Shown here: in pieces, positions 33,996 through 45,655 of the stretch
Position numbering within the stretch: the first letter of the stretch is position 1
Layout: each line of letters opens with the position of its first letter
Assembly (NCBI RefSeq): GCF_026914185.1
Contig: NC_070568.1
Span: 2,066,001-2,130,000 of the forward strand
Length of the DNA stretch: 64,000 nt
Source of the DNA: Puccinia triticina
Lineage: Eukaryota > Basidiomycota > Pucciniomycetes > Pucciniales > Pucciniaceae
Direction of reading: 5' to 3'
Program-made: the position numbers and the translations under genes
The notes under the pieces: model-generated
Seen by the model: only the letters and a program-made list of their open reading frames with translations
Database searches by the model: none
Told to the model about the DNA's origin: nothing

Positions 33996-34666
33996 TTAGT
34001 GATTTGCAATAATGTATGTAGTGTGAAATAAATTATCATGGTGCGAAAAAGAAATTAATGTGGTTTGAAAAAGAAATTAATGTGTTGTGAAATGAAATGG
34101 CTACATTGGGAAAGAAAATCATGTCTAAGATGAGATTTACCAACATGTGAAATGTAAATCACTGTGGGGAATTTTGTGTGAAAACAAAACAGACAGAAGT
34201 GGCTGTGCGCCTAATATGAGCTTGAATATACGTGTGAAACTAATATTTTACTGTGCTAATTTGTGGCGTGATTTAATTCTGCTGAGTGAACTATCACAGG
34301 TTTTCTGGGTGATAAAAAGACGTGAAATCTGAGGAAAAAGATTTAATGTAAAATATTTGTACTAAAAAGATTAATATGTAGTTTATAATGTACTTTATAA
34401 TTTAAAATTATACTATCTTGACATTGTTGATGGTTGATTGATCTCACCCTTCAATTTTTGCTTCCAGATAGGAAATTTGTTGCCATCTGGTTCCAGTTAT
34501 GGGCACTTTACGGAGTCTTGATTGTCACTTGTACTCAAATTTACTGCAGAGGGGTTGAAAGCACTGGAGTTAGCTGTTTCACAAGATCTACCAGCCATTT
34601 TTTGTTCCACTCCTAGCTATTTGCTGAGGTTGACTGGTTCAAGCACCGGGAAAATAGAATAGTCAG
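33996..34666. other. AT-rich spacer
   Basis: Short diverged repeats of GAAAAAGAAATTAATGTG near 34040-34085; no gene. Confidence 0.45.
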
Positions 34667-35493
34667 TTGATGGCAAGTGACATCACACCAGCTCCAGCCA
34701 GCTACCCAACATCTATCCAATATCTATCCACTATCTACCCCAATCTCCCAACCATCTCCTCAACTTCCAAAATTTACCAAGGAGGTCCTGTTCAGTTTTT
34801 GATGAGCCCAACTGATCCTCAGTTCTGTCCAGCTGATACTCAGCTTTGGTCCCCAGCTCATACTCAGCTTTTTTGCCCAGCTCATACTCAGCTTTTTCAC
34901 GCAGCTCACTCTTAGAATTGGAATAAAGCCTTTTGACCAGTCATTGCCCAGGTGATGCTCAGCTTTGTACTAGTCCTGGCGCAGCTGATGCTCAGCTTTG
35001 TACTAGTCTTTGCTCAGCCTTTTCCTAGTCCTGTCCCAGCTGACACTCAGCTTTGACCCAGTCCTGGGCCAGCTGGCCAGCTGATGCTCAGCTTGCTGAG
35101 TATCAGCTGAGCAAGGCCAGGGAAAAAGATGGGAATCAGCTTGGACAGGATCAGAGCTGAAAATCAGTTAGGCTAGGGCCAAAGATGAGCATCAGCTGAG
35201 CCACGGCCAAGGCTGAGCAACAGCTGTGCCAGGGCCAAAGATGATCATCAGGTGGCCGGTTCCAAAGCTGAGCATCAGCTGGGCCAGGGAAAAAACTGAG
35301 CATCAGCTGAGCCAGGGTAAAAGCTGAGCATCAGCTGGGCCAGGGCCAAAGCTGAGCATCATCTGTTTTTTTCACATTGAGTTCTTTGATCCTGACACCT
35401 ATCATGTGAGCCCTAGATGTGCTGGTGGAGAGGAGCAGCATTGGAGCAGTTTTGGAGCTGAAAACAAAGCTGTGTCATGTCACTTGCCATCAA
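34667..35493. mobile_element. Foldback element built of CAGCT-type subrepeats
   Basis: Terminal inverted repeats TTGATGGCAAGTGACAT mark both ends. The left half repeats words like CAGCTGATGCTCAGCTTTG; the right half repeats their complement, GAGCATCAGCTG. The two halves face each other around 35090, so the whole 827 bp is one imperfect palindrome. Confidence 0.75.
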
Positions 35494-36786
35494 GTAACTA
35501 CTTTTTTTTCCTGGTGAAGTGTTACAAGACTGTAAAACTTGAACAACTAAGAGTGTTATTGCTTCAATGATAGAGCTAGAACTAGTTACAAATGCTGGAC
35601 TTGTAGTAAGCTAGAAATCTGTGTTTTTACCTAAGAGTGGCACAGGAGCCGGCTGAAGCTATTGAAGGTATAGAAATCTGAGAATTTTGAGACTGAAGGT
35701 TGAGTTATCTGTTTAAGTTTAATCAACCAATAAGACAACCATCTTGTTACCCGCTTGGCCAGCACCCTAAACTGCTCGGCCAGCAGGTTGGCGTCCTGGC
35801 AAAGCTGCCTGTGGATTTTGCTCCCAGCAAAACTGCTTTGGCAGAGTTTGCTCCCAGCAAAACTGCTTTGGCAGAGTTTGCTCCCAGGAAAACTGCTTTT
35901 GCAGTTTGCCTGTGGTGTGAGCCTGAGCCTCTAAAGTGACTACAGGACACAAGAGAAATGGGGGACACTGGTTGTATTTCTTGGGATAAAGAACTACAAA
36001 CAGAAGGAGAGAGAAAAAGAGAGAGAAAGAGAAGGAGAAAGAGAAAGATATGATCTGGAGGGGGTCTATCTACTCTTTATAAGAGGATCCTCAAAGTCAC
36101 CTTGAACCACCTGGAAAAGTGGTAAGGACAGCTGTGCCATACCAACAGGGGCTACAGCCTCCGCGCGCACCAAGGAGACGGTGGGGGGACACAGAATAGT
36201 AAAACTAATCTGCTCTGATTTTTAGACTAAGTCTAGGATTAACAGAGTAACCTTGATCTTGAGAGGGGTTGGTGTGAAGAGAAATAAAGAGAAGCAATCA
36301 AGAGACACAGAGTAGCACTCTGGATAATCAAGGTTCAGAGAAAGATTATACTTACTGTCAATAACCTAGGCGCCTGTGACGGTAGGTGTACTGGGAGTGT
36401 GGTATCCTCTTTGGTGGTGATCCTGGGTTATCTGGGGCGTGGTTCTGGTTGTCTGAAGTCTGTAGATCCTGCTCGGGCAAGGGGGATCCTGACTTTGAAA
36501 ATTTTCATAGTTTGCTTATGTAATTACATATGTACATGTGGTTTGGCGCGCCTGGTAGCGCTGACACGTCACAACTGCGCATGCGCGCCACAACTCAAGA
36601 ACTCAGGGAAGGAGTAGAGTTACAAAGAATTGGTAAGTTGTAACTAGGGTTGAAATTGCATGAGGAAACAGAATATGAGGTCAGAACAAGGATATCTCTT
36701 AAGATGAAAAAGATATGTAGTAATTCATATGTAAAAAGTAGAAAAAAGGCAGACTTTAGGTCAGCTGTGTTGACTCTAAGGCTTAC
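35494..36786. other. Spacer with outlying minisatellite units and a GA-rich tract
   Basis: 35810-35905 holds three copies of the GCTCCCAGSAAAACTGCTTT unit found in the array downstream. 36003-36048 is a purine (GA) microsatellite. No convincing gene. Confidence 0.6.
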
Positions 36787-38220
36787 ATGTGGAGTTTGAT
36801 CCCAGGAAAACTGCTTTTGCAGTTTGCCTGTGGAGTTTGCTCCCAGGAAAACTGCTTTTGCAGTTTGCTCCCAGGAAAACGGCTTTGGCAGTTTGCCTTG
36901 CTCCCAGGGAGACGGCTTTGGCAGTTTGCCTGTGCAATTTGTTCCCACAAAAACTGCTTTAGCAGTTTGCTCTCAGGAAAACTGCTTTAGCAGTTTGCTC
37001 TCAGGAAAACTGCTTTAGCAGTTTGCTCTCAGGAAAACTGCTTTAGCAGTTTGCTCCCAGGAAAACTGCTTTAGCAGTTTGCTCCCAGGAAAACTGCTTT
37101 AGCAGTTTGCTCCCAGGAAAACTGCTTTAGCAGTTTGCTCCCAGGAAAACTGCTTTAGCAGTTTGCTCCCAGGAAAACTGCTTTAGCAGTTTGCTCCCAG
37201 GAAAACTGCTTTAGCAGTTTGCTCCCAGGAAAACTGCTTTAGCAGTTTGCTCCCAGGAAAACTGCTTTAGCAGTTTGCTCCCAGGAAAACTGCTTTAGCA
37301 GTTTGCTCCCAGGAAAACTGCTTTAGCAGTTTGCTCCCAGGAAAACTGCTTTAGCAGTTTGCTCCCAGGAAAACTGCTTTAGCAGTTTGCTCCCAGGAAA
37401 ACTACTTTAGCAGTTTGCTCCCAGGAAAACTGCTTTAGCAGTTTGCTCCCAGGAAAACTGCTTTAGCAGTTTGCTCCCAGGAAAACTGCTTTAGCAGTTT
37501 GCTCCCAGGAAAACTGCTTTAGCAGTTTGCTCCCAGGAAAACTGCTTTAGCAGTTTGCTCCCAGGAAAACTGCTTTAGCAGTTTGCTCCCAGGAAAACTA
37601 CTTTAGCAGTTTGCTCCCAGGAAAACTGCTTTAGCAGTTTGCTCCCAGGAAAACTGCTTTAGCAGTTTGCTCCCAGGAAAACTGCTTTAGCAGTTTGCTC
37701 CTAGGAAAACTGCTTTAGCAGTTTGCTCCTAGGAAAACTGCTTTAGCAGTTTGCTCCTAGGAAAACTGCTTTAGCAGTTTGCTCCTAGGAAAACTGCTTT
37801 AGCAGTTTGCTCCTAGGAAAACTGCTTTAGCAGTTTGCTCCTAGGAAAACTGCTTTAGCAGTTTGCTCCTAGGCAAACTGCTTTAGCAGTTTGCTCCTAG
37901 GCAAACTGCTTTAGCAGTTTGCTCCTAGGCAAACTGCTTTAGCAGTTTGCTCCTAGGCAAACTGCTTTAGCAGTTTGCTCCTAGGCAAACTGCTTTAGCA
38001 GTTTGCTCCTAGGCAAACTGCTTTAGCAGTTTGCTCCTAGGCAAACTGCTTTAGCAGTTTGCTCCTAGGCAAACTGCTTTAGCAGTTTGCTCCTAGGCAA
38101 ACTGTAAAGCAGTTTGCTCCTAGGCAAACTGCTTTAGCAGTTTGCTCCTAGGCAAACTGCTTTAGCAGTTTGGTCCTAGGCATTTGCCTGTGGAGTTTTG
38201 CTCCCAGGAAAACTGCTTTA
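36787..38220. repeat. 28-bp minisatellite, about 50 units
   Basis: Unit TTTGCTCCCAGGAAAACT + GCTTTAGCAG. The variants are in blocks along the array: CTCTCAGG, then CTCCCAGGAAAAC, then CTCCTAGGAAAAC, then CTCCTAGGCAAAC. Each unit carries a near-palindrome CTGCT-TT-AGCAG and a second facing pair CAGTTT/AAAACTG. Frames through it are not genes. Confidence 0.95.
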
Positions 38221-38394
38221 GCAGTATTTGTAGCGGCCGGCCAAGATTTCCCCATGCGCTGAGAAATGCAGATCTGCGAGGCCAATACATTTCAGCAGTA
38301 GTGCATCGTTACAGCAATGTGCTACAACTTTCAAAAAATACATGAATTTTTTGCCGCTTGCAATGCTCTGTATTGGCCATTACAATACATGTGT

Positions 38395-38640
38395 CGTAAT
38401 GGTTTCACGGTTGCTGCTTGGCGAGCGGCACATCCATGTACCTGCTCGGCAAGCAGGTAATTGTTCCCGCTTCGCAGCGGCTTCAGGTATCTGCTTGACA
38501 AGCAGGTCAACCTGTTTACAAAGCAGGTAAAAGCACCTGCTTGGCGAGCAGGTCATCCTGATGGCCGAGCAGGTAGAGGTACCTGCTTGGCAAGCTTTTA
38601 CCTTCTCGGCGAGTAGGCCAACCTGCTGGCCGAGCCGGAG
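38395..38640. repeat. Array of short palindromes around ACCTGCTTGGCGAGCAGGT (first block)
   Basis: Six or more units, each an imperfect palindrome with GGC at the centre. The same family resumes at 39430. Confidence 0.8.
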
Positions 38641-39429
38641 CGAACTTAACACAAGTCCCTCCCTGTGCTCGCGGGGTGCGAGCACCCTCCCGCTTGCGGG
38701 AGTGACTTGTGCCTAATGTCCAACATTTGGCTTGAGGCTGCCCAGCCAAATGTTGAAAAATGCCTTCTAACCCAAATATCACCGTATACCCCTCTGATTT
38801 ATTCACAGCCTCCAGTACCATCAGAATCCTCTTTCATTTCTACATAATCTCAGCGGTCCAAAACAACACCTACCGCCTTCCCCTAATAAAAAAATTAATG
38901 TAAAAATTCCACCTGAGAGCCTATCCGGCCTGATGTAGACCGGATCGCCCATCCGGCCTAAACACATGAAGATAAGGTTAGACATCAGACGTCAATACCC
39001 TTATATGTGTATAACTGCCGCAAGCCTCCTAAATTCTGTATTGACAAGAGACCTGTCATTCTTAAGTCAATACTGAAAAAACCCGTGAGAGTGTGTCCAA
39101 CCTTGACCTTTGGATGATCCAATGGCTTCATTGCATAGCTCAAGACAACCCCTCACAGTCACAGGAATGGCCGCTGAGCGGCGAGTTTGGGACAAATTTA
39201 ATTGAAAAAATATGTACAAAAAAGCTGAGAAGCAGGGCTACAACATGTTATAGGAGGCTTTGAATTTTGTGCTGAGAGAAATGAGTAAAAGAGATGTAAA
39301 CACAGAAATCCTGATTTTCCGTGTAAATATCTCTCAGCCTCAGGCAAAGATTGGGACATTAGTCCTAAGCCTCTCCTTCGGAGACGCTTCGCGCCTCCTT
39401 GGAGAGGCTTGTTAAACTCGGAGCCGGAG
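38641..39429. other. Spacer between the two palindrome blocks
   Basis: No gene. It contains a 30-bp-scale palindrome near 38925-38965 (TATCCGGCC...ATCCGGCC) and a hairpin at 39368-39412 made of GCCTCTCC/GGAGAGGC. Confidence 0.5.
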
Positions 39430-40105
39430 CAGCACTGTACCTGCTCGGCGACCAGGTCATCCTGATGGCCGAGCAGGTAAAAGTACCCTCTCGGTGAGCT
39501 TTTACCTGCTTGGCCAGCATGATGACCTGCCGGCCGAGCCGGAGCAGGTACCTGTAACTGTACCTGCTCGGCAAGCAGGTCATTCTGATGGCGGAGCAGG
39601 TAAAAGTAGCCTCTCGGCGAGATTTTACCTGCTTGGCGAGTCGGTCAACCTGCTCCGAGCAGGTACTGTTACCTGCTTGGCCAGCAGGATGAGCTGCCGG
39701 CCGAGCCGGAGCAGGTACCTGTAACTGTACCTGCTCGGCAAGCAGGTCATCCTGATGGCCAAGCAGGTAGTACCCTCTCGGCGAGCTTTTACCTGCTCGG
39801 CGAGTAGGTCAACCTGCTCGCCGAGCAGGTGCTCAGGTGCCTGGCGACAAGGTACTGTTACCTTCCTGGCCAGCAGGTTGACCTGCTCGCTGACCAGGTA
39901 CCTGAACCTGCTCGGCCAGCAGCTTGGCAGGTTGACCTACTGGCGAAGCAGGTATAAGTACCTGCTCGGCAAGCAGGCTGACCTGCTCGCCAAGGAGGTA
40001 CCTCTAAGTGATCGGCCAGCACTGCTCGCCAGTCCGAGCAGTCTGCTTGGACCGGCAAGTCGACGTCTTGGACCAGCGAGCAGGCTCCGGCCACTTTGGT
40101 TCGAC
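39430..40105. repeat. Array of short palindromes around ACCTGCTYGGC (second block)
   Basis: About 20 units with variants of ACCTGCTCGGC, GCCGAGCAGGT and TTTTACCTGCTTGGC. Unit spacing is irregular, unlike an ordinary tandem satellite. Confidence 0.8.
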
Positions 40106-40229
40106 GTGCTAACTGCCAGAGGGCTCCTCCCCGGGAAAGTTATCCGGGGAGGGTAACTTCTCCCCGGAGAGGTTCTGTTGACCAGTTCAATTTCGTCGGA
40201 TGAGCTAACAACCAATGATTCAAAATCAT

Positions 40230-40460
40230 CGGCTGTTGACCCACCGATGATTCGAAATCATCGGTGAGTCAACAGCCGATATTCATTTTGCTCGGTGGGT
40301 CCGCAACCGAGCTTTCATATGATTGGTTATGAATGACCAATCATATGAAAGCTCGGTTGAACTGTCAACCGAGCTTCCATTGCTCGATTGGTGGCGGCCG
40401 AGGTTAATTCGGCTGGCCACTGATCGAGGAATTTAATTCCTCGGCCGGACAGCCTGCCGA
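40230..40460. repeat. Three long near-perfect palindromes in a row
   Basis: 40230-40278 (arms CGGCTGTTGAC and more), 40305-40358 (arms AACCGAGCTTTCATATGATT, 8-base loop) and 40425-40443 (CGAGGAATT/AATTCCTCG). Each could extrude as a hairpin. Confidence 0.85.
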
Positions 40461-40629
40461 TTTTGGCTCGGCCGCGGAGCAGCCGAGTTTGAATTGGGTG
40501 GCAAAACCCTTGGGTTACTGTCCCCCGATGTCAAATTGGATGCGGATTGCATCGGATGCGCGCAACCAATGTTAAATCGGTTGTGTGCATCCCAGATTAA
40601 CGGGGATGCACGCATCCGAGGCTTAAATG

Positions 40630-41260
40630 CTGGCAGTGCTAGGCTGGGAAAATCCCAGAGCAGTGACCAGTACTGCATGTTGGTCATTAAGCCGGGCCTC
40701 TCCCAGCTTTAAGGACTGTATGTACTGTACTCAGCGCGGGGAAAGTCCCGGCTTGATGGACAGTATGTACTGTCCATCCTGCTGCACTTTTCCAAGCTGA
40801 GTGGCCAGTGTAGGCTGCCTACCGCGCTCGGAAAGGCTGACTAGATGATCAGCATTTGCTGGTCGTTGGGCCAGGGCTTCTCGCTGGATGACCAGTATCT
40901 ACTGGTCATCGGATTTGAGCTCGGAGAGGCTGCAGATCGATGACCAGGGCATGATGCCTGTCAAGCGCGGCCTCTCTGAACTCAATGGCCAGTTTGTGTT
41001 GACCATCCAGTCGGAGAAGCCCTGGTCCAATGACCAGCACCTATTGGTCATTGTTCTGGGCCTGTCTGAGCTTGGTGAGCAGTCTGTACTGTCCACCAAC
41101 CTCGGAAAAGCCAAGCTGAATGAACAGTATTTGATGTACTGTTCATTGAGTTGGGGCTTTCCCAGCTCCATGACCAGCAAACAAAGGTCATCGAGCCCGT
41201 GTAAACAAGCAACTCGCCAATGTCCACCCTGATGTTTGGCCGAACATGACGGTGGACATA
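40630..41260. repeat. Compound palindrome array, ~66-70 bp units
   Basis: About eight diverged units. Each alternates one palindrome of type GACCAGTATCTACTGGTC or GGACAGTATGTACTGTCC with a second of type GGGAAAGTCCCGG. Ends near a palindrome TGTCCACC...GGTGGACA (41220-41258). 40639-40781 is identical to 63858-64000. Confidence 0.85.
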
Positions 41261-42532
41261 GCGACAAAAAAAACACGCTCCCCGGGGACACCCGGGGATG
41301 CAGAGCTGATCCCTGTTGCCCCGCTGCCACCGTAGTTGACTTGTGCACAGATTGAAACTCCTGGAACACAAGCTTTTTTGGTGATTTGAAACACATATGA
41401 ACACCATTTTTGCCACTACAAAATGATGATGATTTTGATTGTTCTGGATACAGCAGGTCAAAAGAGCATCATTCTTATCTTACACCTGGTGCTAATAATT
41501 ACCATGTGATAAGAGCAATCAACACCATTTTGTTGCACAATGGCCATGGACATAATGGTAGGTGTGATGAAGGTATGCTACCTGAAGGAAAAAATTGCCC
41601 AAAACAGTCAGGCAAAAGGTGTGAAGATGACCAATCTGCAAGACAAACGGTATGACCCTGCATGCTGAGATGTGTGTGGACATTTCAGAGTTGACTTTTC
41701 ACCTCAGAGTTCAGACCAGCTATTGAAATCTTTCTCCTGCTGGTTCCAGGATCATCAAAATGTTGATGCATCTATTGATATCCACCAATCTGCCCCCTTC
41801 CCTCTGTGAAGCTTAATAATTTTAACCTCTAGCTGCTGCATTTTTCAGTCAGATGGAGGTCAAGTGAAGGAAAATTGTGCAATGTGTATTCACATACAAA
41901 AGGTGCATGGACCCAAATGAACAGCTGACCGTATGGCAAACTTTAGCCTGCATAAGTGGACCATCACTTGGTAAACATGGTTGGTGAAAAGGCCTCTTTG
42001 ATTGTTCACATTTCATATTACAGGGAGGGAAGACAGGTTACAGAGGTTTTCCCAGCTTTGACACTGTGTGATACTCAAAAAAGAGAAATTTAATTTTACA
42101 TAAATTTCCTCCCAATTGATAAAGGGAACAAGCATGGCAGAAATATCCCACAAGGATTAATCTACCAGTTAGCTGAGTCTTTGCGGTTGCTATAATTTAC
42201 AGCTATCTTTCATTATGTGATTTTATGTGGGTTTTGATTGAAAAAAATCAGCCCTGAAAAATCTTCCTTCTCACTTGGTCAAGGATATCTTTGAGCATCA
42301 GGATAGTTACATTCTTGGCAAAACATGTTGTGAATTGAAGCTCACATCCTGGATTTTGTTTGATATGAACCAAACAGAAAATTTCAACTAAGATATTTCC
42401 ATGTGTTGGAATTGAGTTACAGATCATCCCGCAACCACTTCACCTACAGTTACACATCTGTTGGGAAGAAAATTGAACAAGGAGTTGCAACTCACATCTA
42501 ACTCACATCAGACCATTTGACTGACAGAATTA
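41261..42532. other. Spacer, no gene recognised
   Basis: Moderately AT-rich. The longest plus frame (41410-41655) shows no domain. No repeat seen beyond its edges. Confidence 0.45.
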
Positions 42533-42577
42533 CGGCCTGGCACTCTCCAGAGAGTGCCACACTTTCCCCCCTGGTGA
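42533..42577 (+). repeat. Dispersed 45-bp repeat with CACTCTCC hairpin
   Basis: GGCACTCTCCAGAGAGTGCC is a palindrome followed by ACACTTTCCCCCCTGGTG. An inverted copy with few differences lies at 63303-63347. Confidence 0.8.
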
Positions 42578-43260
42578 AATAAATATTTTGCAGAATGTTG
42601 TCACATGATATGCATGAGCAATGCATAAGAATAAATACACAACAAAATGAAGTGACATTCAAGGGATTTTGAGTTACAAGAAAAGGAAAGTGACATGAAA
42701 TGGAAAGAGAGAATTACACCATGACAGTTGAGTACACCCACTCTTTGAAGAGAACACAGACTTTTTTACCATGAGCTGTCATTATGGTCACTCTTGGGCT
42801 CAAGAGCTGCAGTAATCCAGCTTAGTGTTTCCACTTGCATATTGCCTGATTTGGATAAAAGATGATGTTTTGTCTGAGAAAATACCACTGCTTGAAACTT
42901 GATTATGCTGTGAAGATTTTTCAAAGACTTTTGGGGTGGTGGGATAATTTGGTTCTCCATTTGTTGGCTATCATCCATCATATTTGTTGAAGTGAAATTG
43001 CATGCAATTTTGCTGCTGTTTGAATATCTACATACATGTTTTTGAGGATATTTCCTCCTGAAGTATCCAGTTCATCACATAAGAGATGTGGGGTGGGGTT
43101 GTGGGTTATGTTATGTTACCCTCTTCCCCTGAAAGTGCAGCAGTGTAGCCGCCTTGAACTCTAGTATTACTTGTATCATAGTCCCCACTTATGCGTAACG
43201 GAATATGAGTGTGAGAAGGGATAAATGAGTGATACCCTGTTACGAGTTCATTTCCCGTGT
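42578..43260. other. Spacer, no gene recognised
   Basis: A 71-residue minus frame (42766-42981) without a known domain is the only notable frame. Confidence 0.4.
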
Positions 43261-43491
43261 ACTGTAATATTCAGGTGTACTGTAATTATGGTCTTCAAAG
43301 TTGAAGTTCATGCATGTATAAATGCATAAATCATAAATTCATAAAACTTTGTTGTTAAGATAAAGTAGCCCGTATGTACTACTTGTATTCTTATAGTTAG
43401 TTATGCTTTTTCATGAATTTATGATTTACACATTTATGCATGCGTGAATTCCAACTTTGAAAACCATAAATATTAAGGTGTACTGTAATAT
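43261..43491. mobile_element. AT-rich inverted-repeat element (MITE-like)
   Basis: Arms 43261-43347 and 43404-43491 are inverted copies at roughly 80%, both with GTGTACTGTAAT and TTCAAAGTTG, around a 56-base loop. No target duplication is obvious. Confidence 0.7.
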
Positions 43492-44400
43492 TAATGTTAC
43501 ATGTAACTAAACTCTTATAATGACAGTACATTGATGTAACTAGATGTATATGTGTAATACAGATGTAAAATAGAGTACTGTGTGTAATGTAGACAATTGC
43601 AGGTACTTGGTATGTGTACAGTACTGTGACCACTGACGTGTACTCTGTGGCTGACATCTTATCCACCAAATACACCACTCCTTCACAGAATTTACTTGCT
43701 CATAATGTGCATGTTAAGAAACACAGCATGTGCCAACCACATTTAGATAGGATATTAAGGATATTATGTAATCAAAGTTTGAAAATTTAAGAGCACAGTC
43801 ACACCTTCTTCTGGAGGATACTCTAGTTTTTCAGACACTCAGAACCACAAAAACCCACATCAAACTAGGATCAACCACATTACTGCACAACACTCAAATA
43901 TATTGATGGTTATTAACCTTCCTGTGATTTTTTTTCTTCTTCTCAATTTCACCTTCTCTGGCCTCCTTGACGTGCTTGTCTTTCCTCCCCTGTATCTTGA
44001 AAATCATCAAATCATATATCTGTAATCATCCAATCCAATCAAAGATCACCTCAAAATCATGATGTATCATTCTCTTTCTGCAGTTTTTCAACGGTGTATC
44101 CGCTGGGCTACACTAAAAAAAGCAACCTTTTAGCGTAGCGCAGCAGTTGACCGCTACATGGCCAGACCAAAGAGGAATAGCGCAGCGACAACACCGCTGC
44201 GCTACTCGCTAAGCGCAGCAATCGTCCGCTACCCTAGCGGAACAGATCCTTTGAATGTATAATTGGTGGAATGTTGGAGGATGTTTGAAAGGTTGATGGC
44301 GACTTCCAGCATCTTGATCCTACATAACATGCATACCTCAAGCATGTGCTCGTAGCGCCAGATAGTGGTCTTTTTGTGTGTGTTTCACTGAGACAGTATT
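43492..44400. repeat. Spacer with a GCGCAGCG palindrome
   Basis: 44178-44204 is a palindrome (TAGCGCAGCG/CGCTGCGCTA). More copies of GCGTAGCGC-like words lie within 44130-44240; it is probably a transposon remnant. No gene. Confidence 0.5.
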
Positions 44401-44681
44401 GGCCACCGATTATAGGTCAACCTCTTCCAGCGGGGCGAGTTGGGTAGGTCTCTTATGTGGCTAGCGACGTGGCAATGCGGCTTAGTATTCTGTCAGAGTG
44501 CTTCAATGAGAACACGACTCGCGCGTCCCCTTTGCGATCACGGGGCAATCACCTGAACGAGGGTCTTGGCAGCTTGCGCAGCGCAAAGCACGGAGCCCAC
44601 CTTCGGCAGCCTATAAAGAACGCACCACCAAGACCGGACTACCTAGCTCCAACACTCCTCCCTACCCACTCAAAAAAGAAG

Positions 44682-44851
44682 ATGCCTCCTCCACAATTTG
44701 TCGTCGTCAAGAACGAGGGTGGCAAGGAGATTGGAGGCGGCAACCACTACTGCATCATCTGCCGCGCCCCCGCTTCATCTACCCCTTCCGGTAAGCACCC
44801 CAAGTCCTCTTCATCACATTCCTCTCACAGAATCCCCCGCACACAGCTTAA
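44682..44851 (+). CDS. GGGNHYC microprotein copy 1 (type A, 3' end truncated)
   Basis: Exon 1 (44682-44790) encodes 36 residues with core GKEIGGGNHYCIICRAP, then splits G|GTAAGC. The usual intron end is missing: after ~55 bases the sequence jumps to material found near 49997 next to copy 5. A CACACAG at 44840-44846 could still serve as acceptor; it gives one further residue, then TAA (44849-44851). TATA box at 44612-44618, 70 bases before the ATG. Type A copies have KNEGG where type B has CTNHG, so they lack the first Cys and His. Family unknown. Confidence 0.6.
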
Positions 44852-45244
44852 AAGTTTGAGTTTTGTAAAGCTTGATTTATTTGAATGTATGAGGTCGGGT
44901 TGGATGTGGCCGCAAGACCTGGCTAGCCCTATGACTTCCGAACCCCTGCCCTAATATAATGGGGTATGAGCCAATCGAGCTCTAGAGAAAACTAGAGTTT
45001 AAGCTCCCTAGGTCGAACCAGAAACACACACAGCTGAGAATTCTGAGGCAATTGAGTTCGGTGAGGTCCGGTGGATGTGGCCGTCACACCACCTGAGGCC
45101 TCTCACTTCCCCGAAAGGAGGAATAATCTTTACTGCCAGGCAAAGGCCGGATGAGTGTCTCCAGTTTCTGAGAAGACTTACAGCGTAGTCGCGACGCGGG
45201 TTAGGATTCCGTCCGAGTGCTACACGATCCGCGCGCGCCCTTTG

Positions 45245-45464
45245 AGATTGAGATCACGCGGTGACTTGTTGCATAAGCAGAACACGAGTCGCACGTCCTT
45301 TGTGGACACGCGGCGGTTGCCTGGACGAGGGTCTTGGCAGTTTGCGCAGCGCGAGACGCTGAGCCCACCCTCGCCTGTTTATAAAAGACGAACCACCAAG
45401 ACCGAACTACCTACCTCCAACCACCAACTCGCCCTCCTCCTCACCCCCTCAGAAAAACAAAAAA
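45245..45464 (+). promoter_or_regulatory. Conserved promoter block of the microprotein family (example: copy 2)
   Basis: Before every copy I see GATCACGCGG or a variant of it, CTTGGCAGCTTGCGCAGCGC-type and GAGCCCACC words, TATAAAAG, then ACCACCAAGACCG and a C/T-rich leader ending in an A-rich run before the ATG. Conservation extends about 130 bases upstream of TATA. Confidence 0.65.
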
Positions 45465-45655
45465 ATGCCTCCCGTTACCTGCACCAACCACGGCAAGGAG
45501 ATTGGTGGCGGCAACCACTACTGCATTATCTGCCGCGCCCCCGCTCCCCCCACCCCTCCCGGTAAGTGAAAAGAATCCTCTTCACACAACCCGACTCCTG
45601 CAGAACGACTCGACTGACCCAAGATTCCACTTATACTTTGATGTTCCCAGCCTGA
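45465..45655 (+). CDS. GGGNHYC microprotein copy 2 (type B)
   Basis: Exons 45465-45561 and 45651-45655; intron of 89 bp with GTAAGT donor, CTGAC branch site and CCCAG acceptor. The second exon adds two bases to a codon and then TGA, so the product has 33 residues and reads MPPVTCTNHGKEIGGGNHYC before IICRAPAPPTPPA. If the intron is kept, the protein ends GK instead of A. TATA box 45380-45387 with a C/T-rich 5' UTR. C/G-ending codons suggest strong expression. Cys and His spacing (C6, H9, H18, C20, C23) could hold a metal ion, which is inference. No signal peptide. Confidence 0.7.

Noticed and set aside
36787..37018. Reading frames through the 28-bp minisatellite
   Set aside because: 28 is not a multiple of 3, so frames last only until the next shift; no conservation as protein.
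38395..40105. CRISPR-like array
   Set aside because: Spacing is irregular, the units are palindromes with no unique spacers, and the DNA is eukaryotic.
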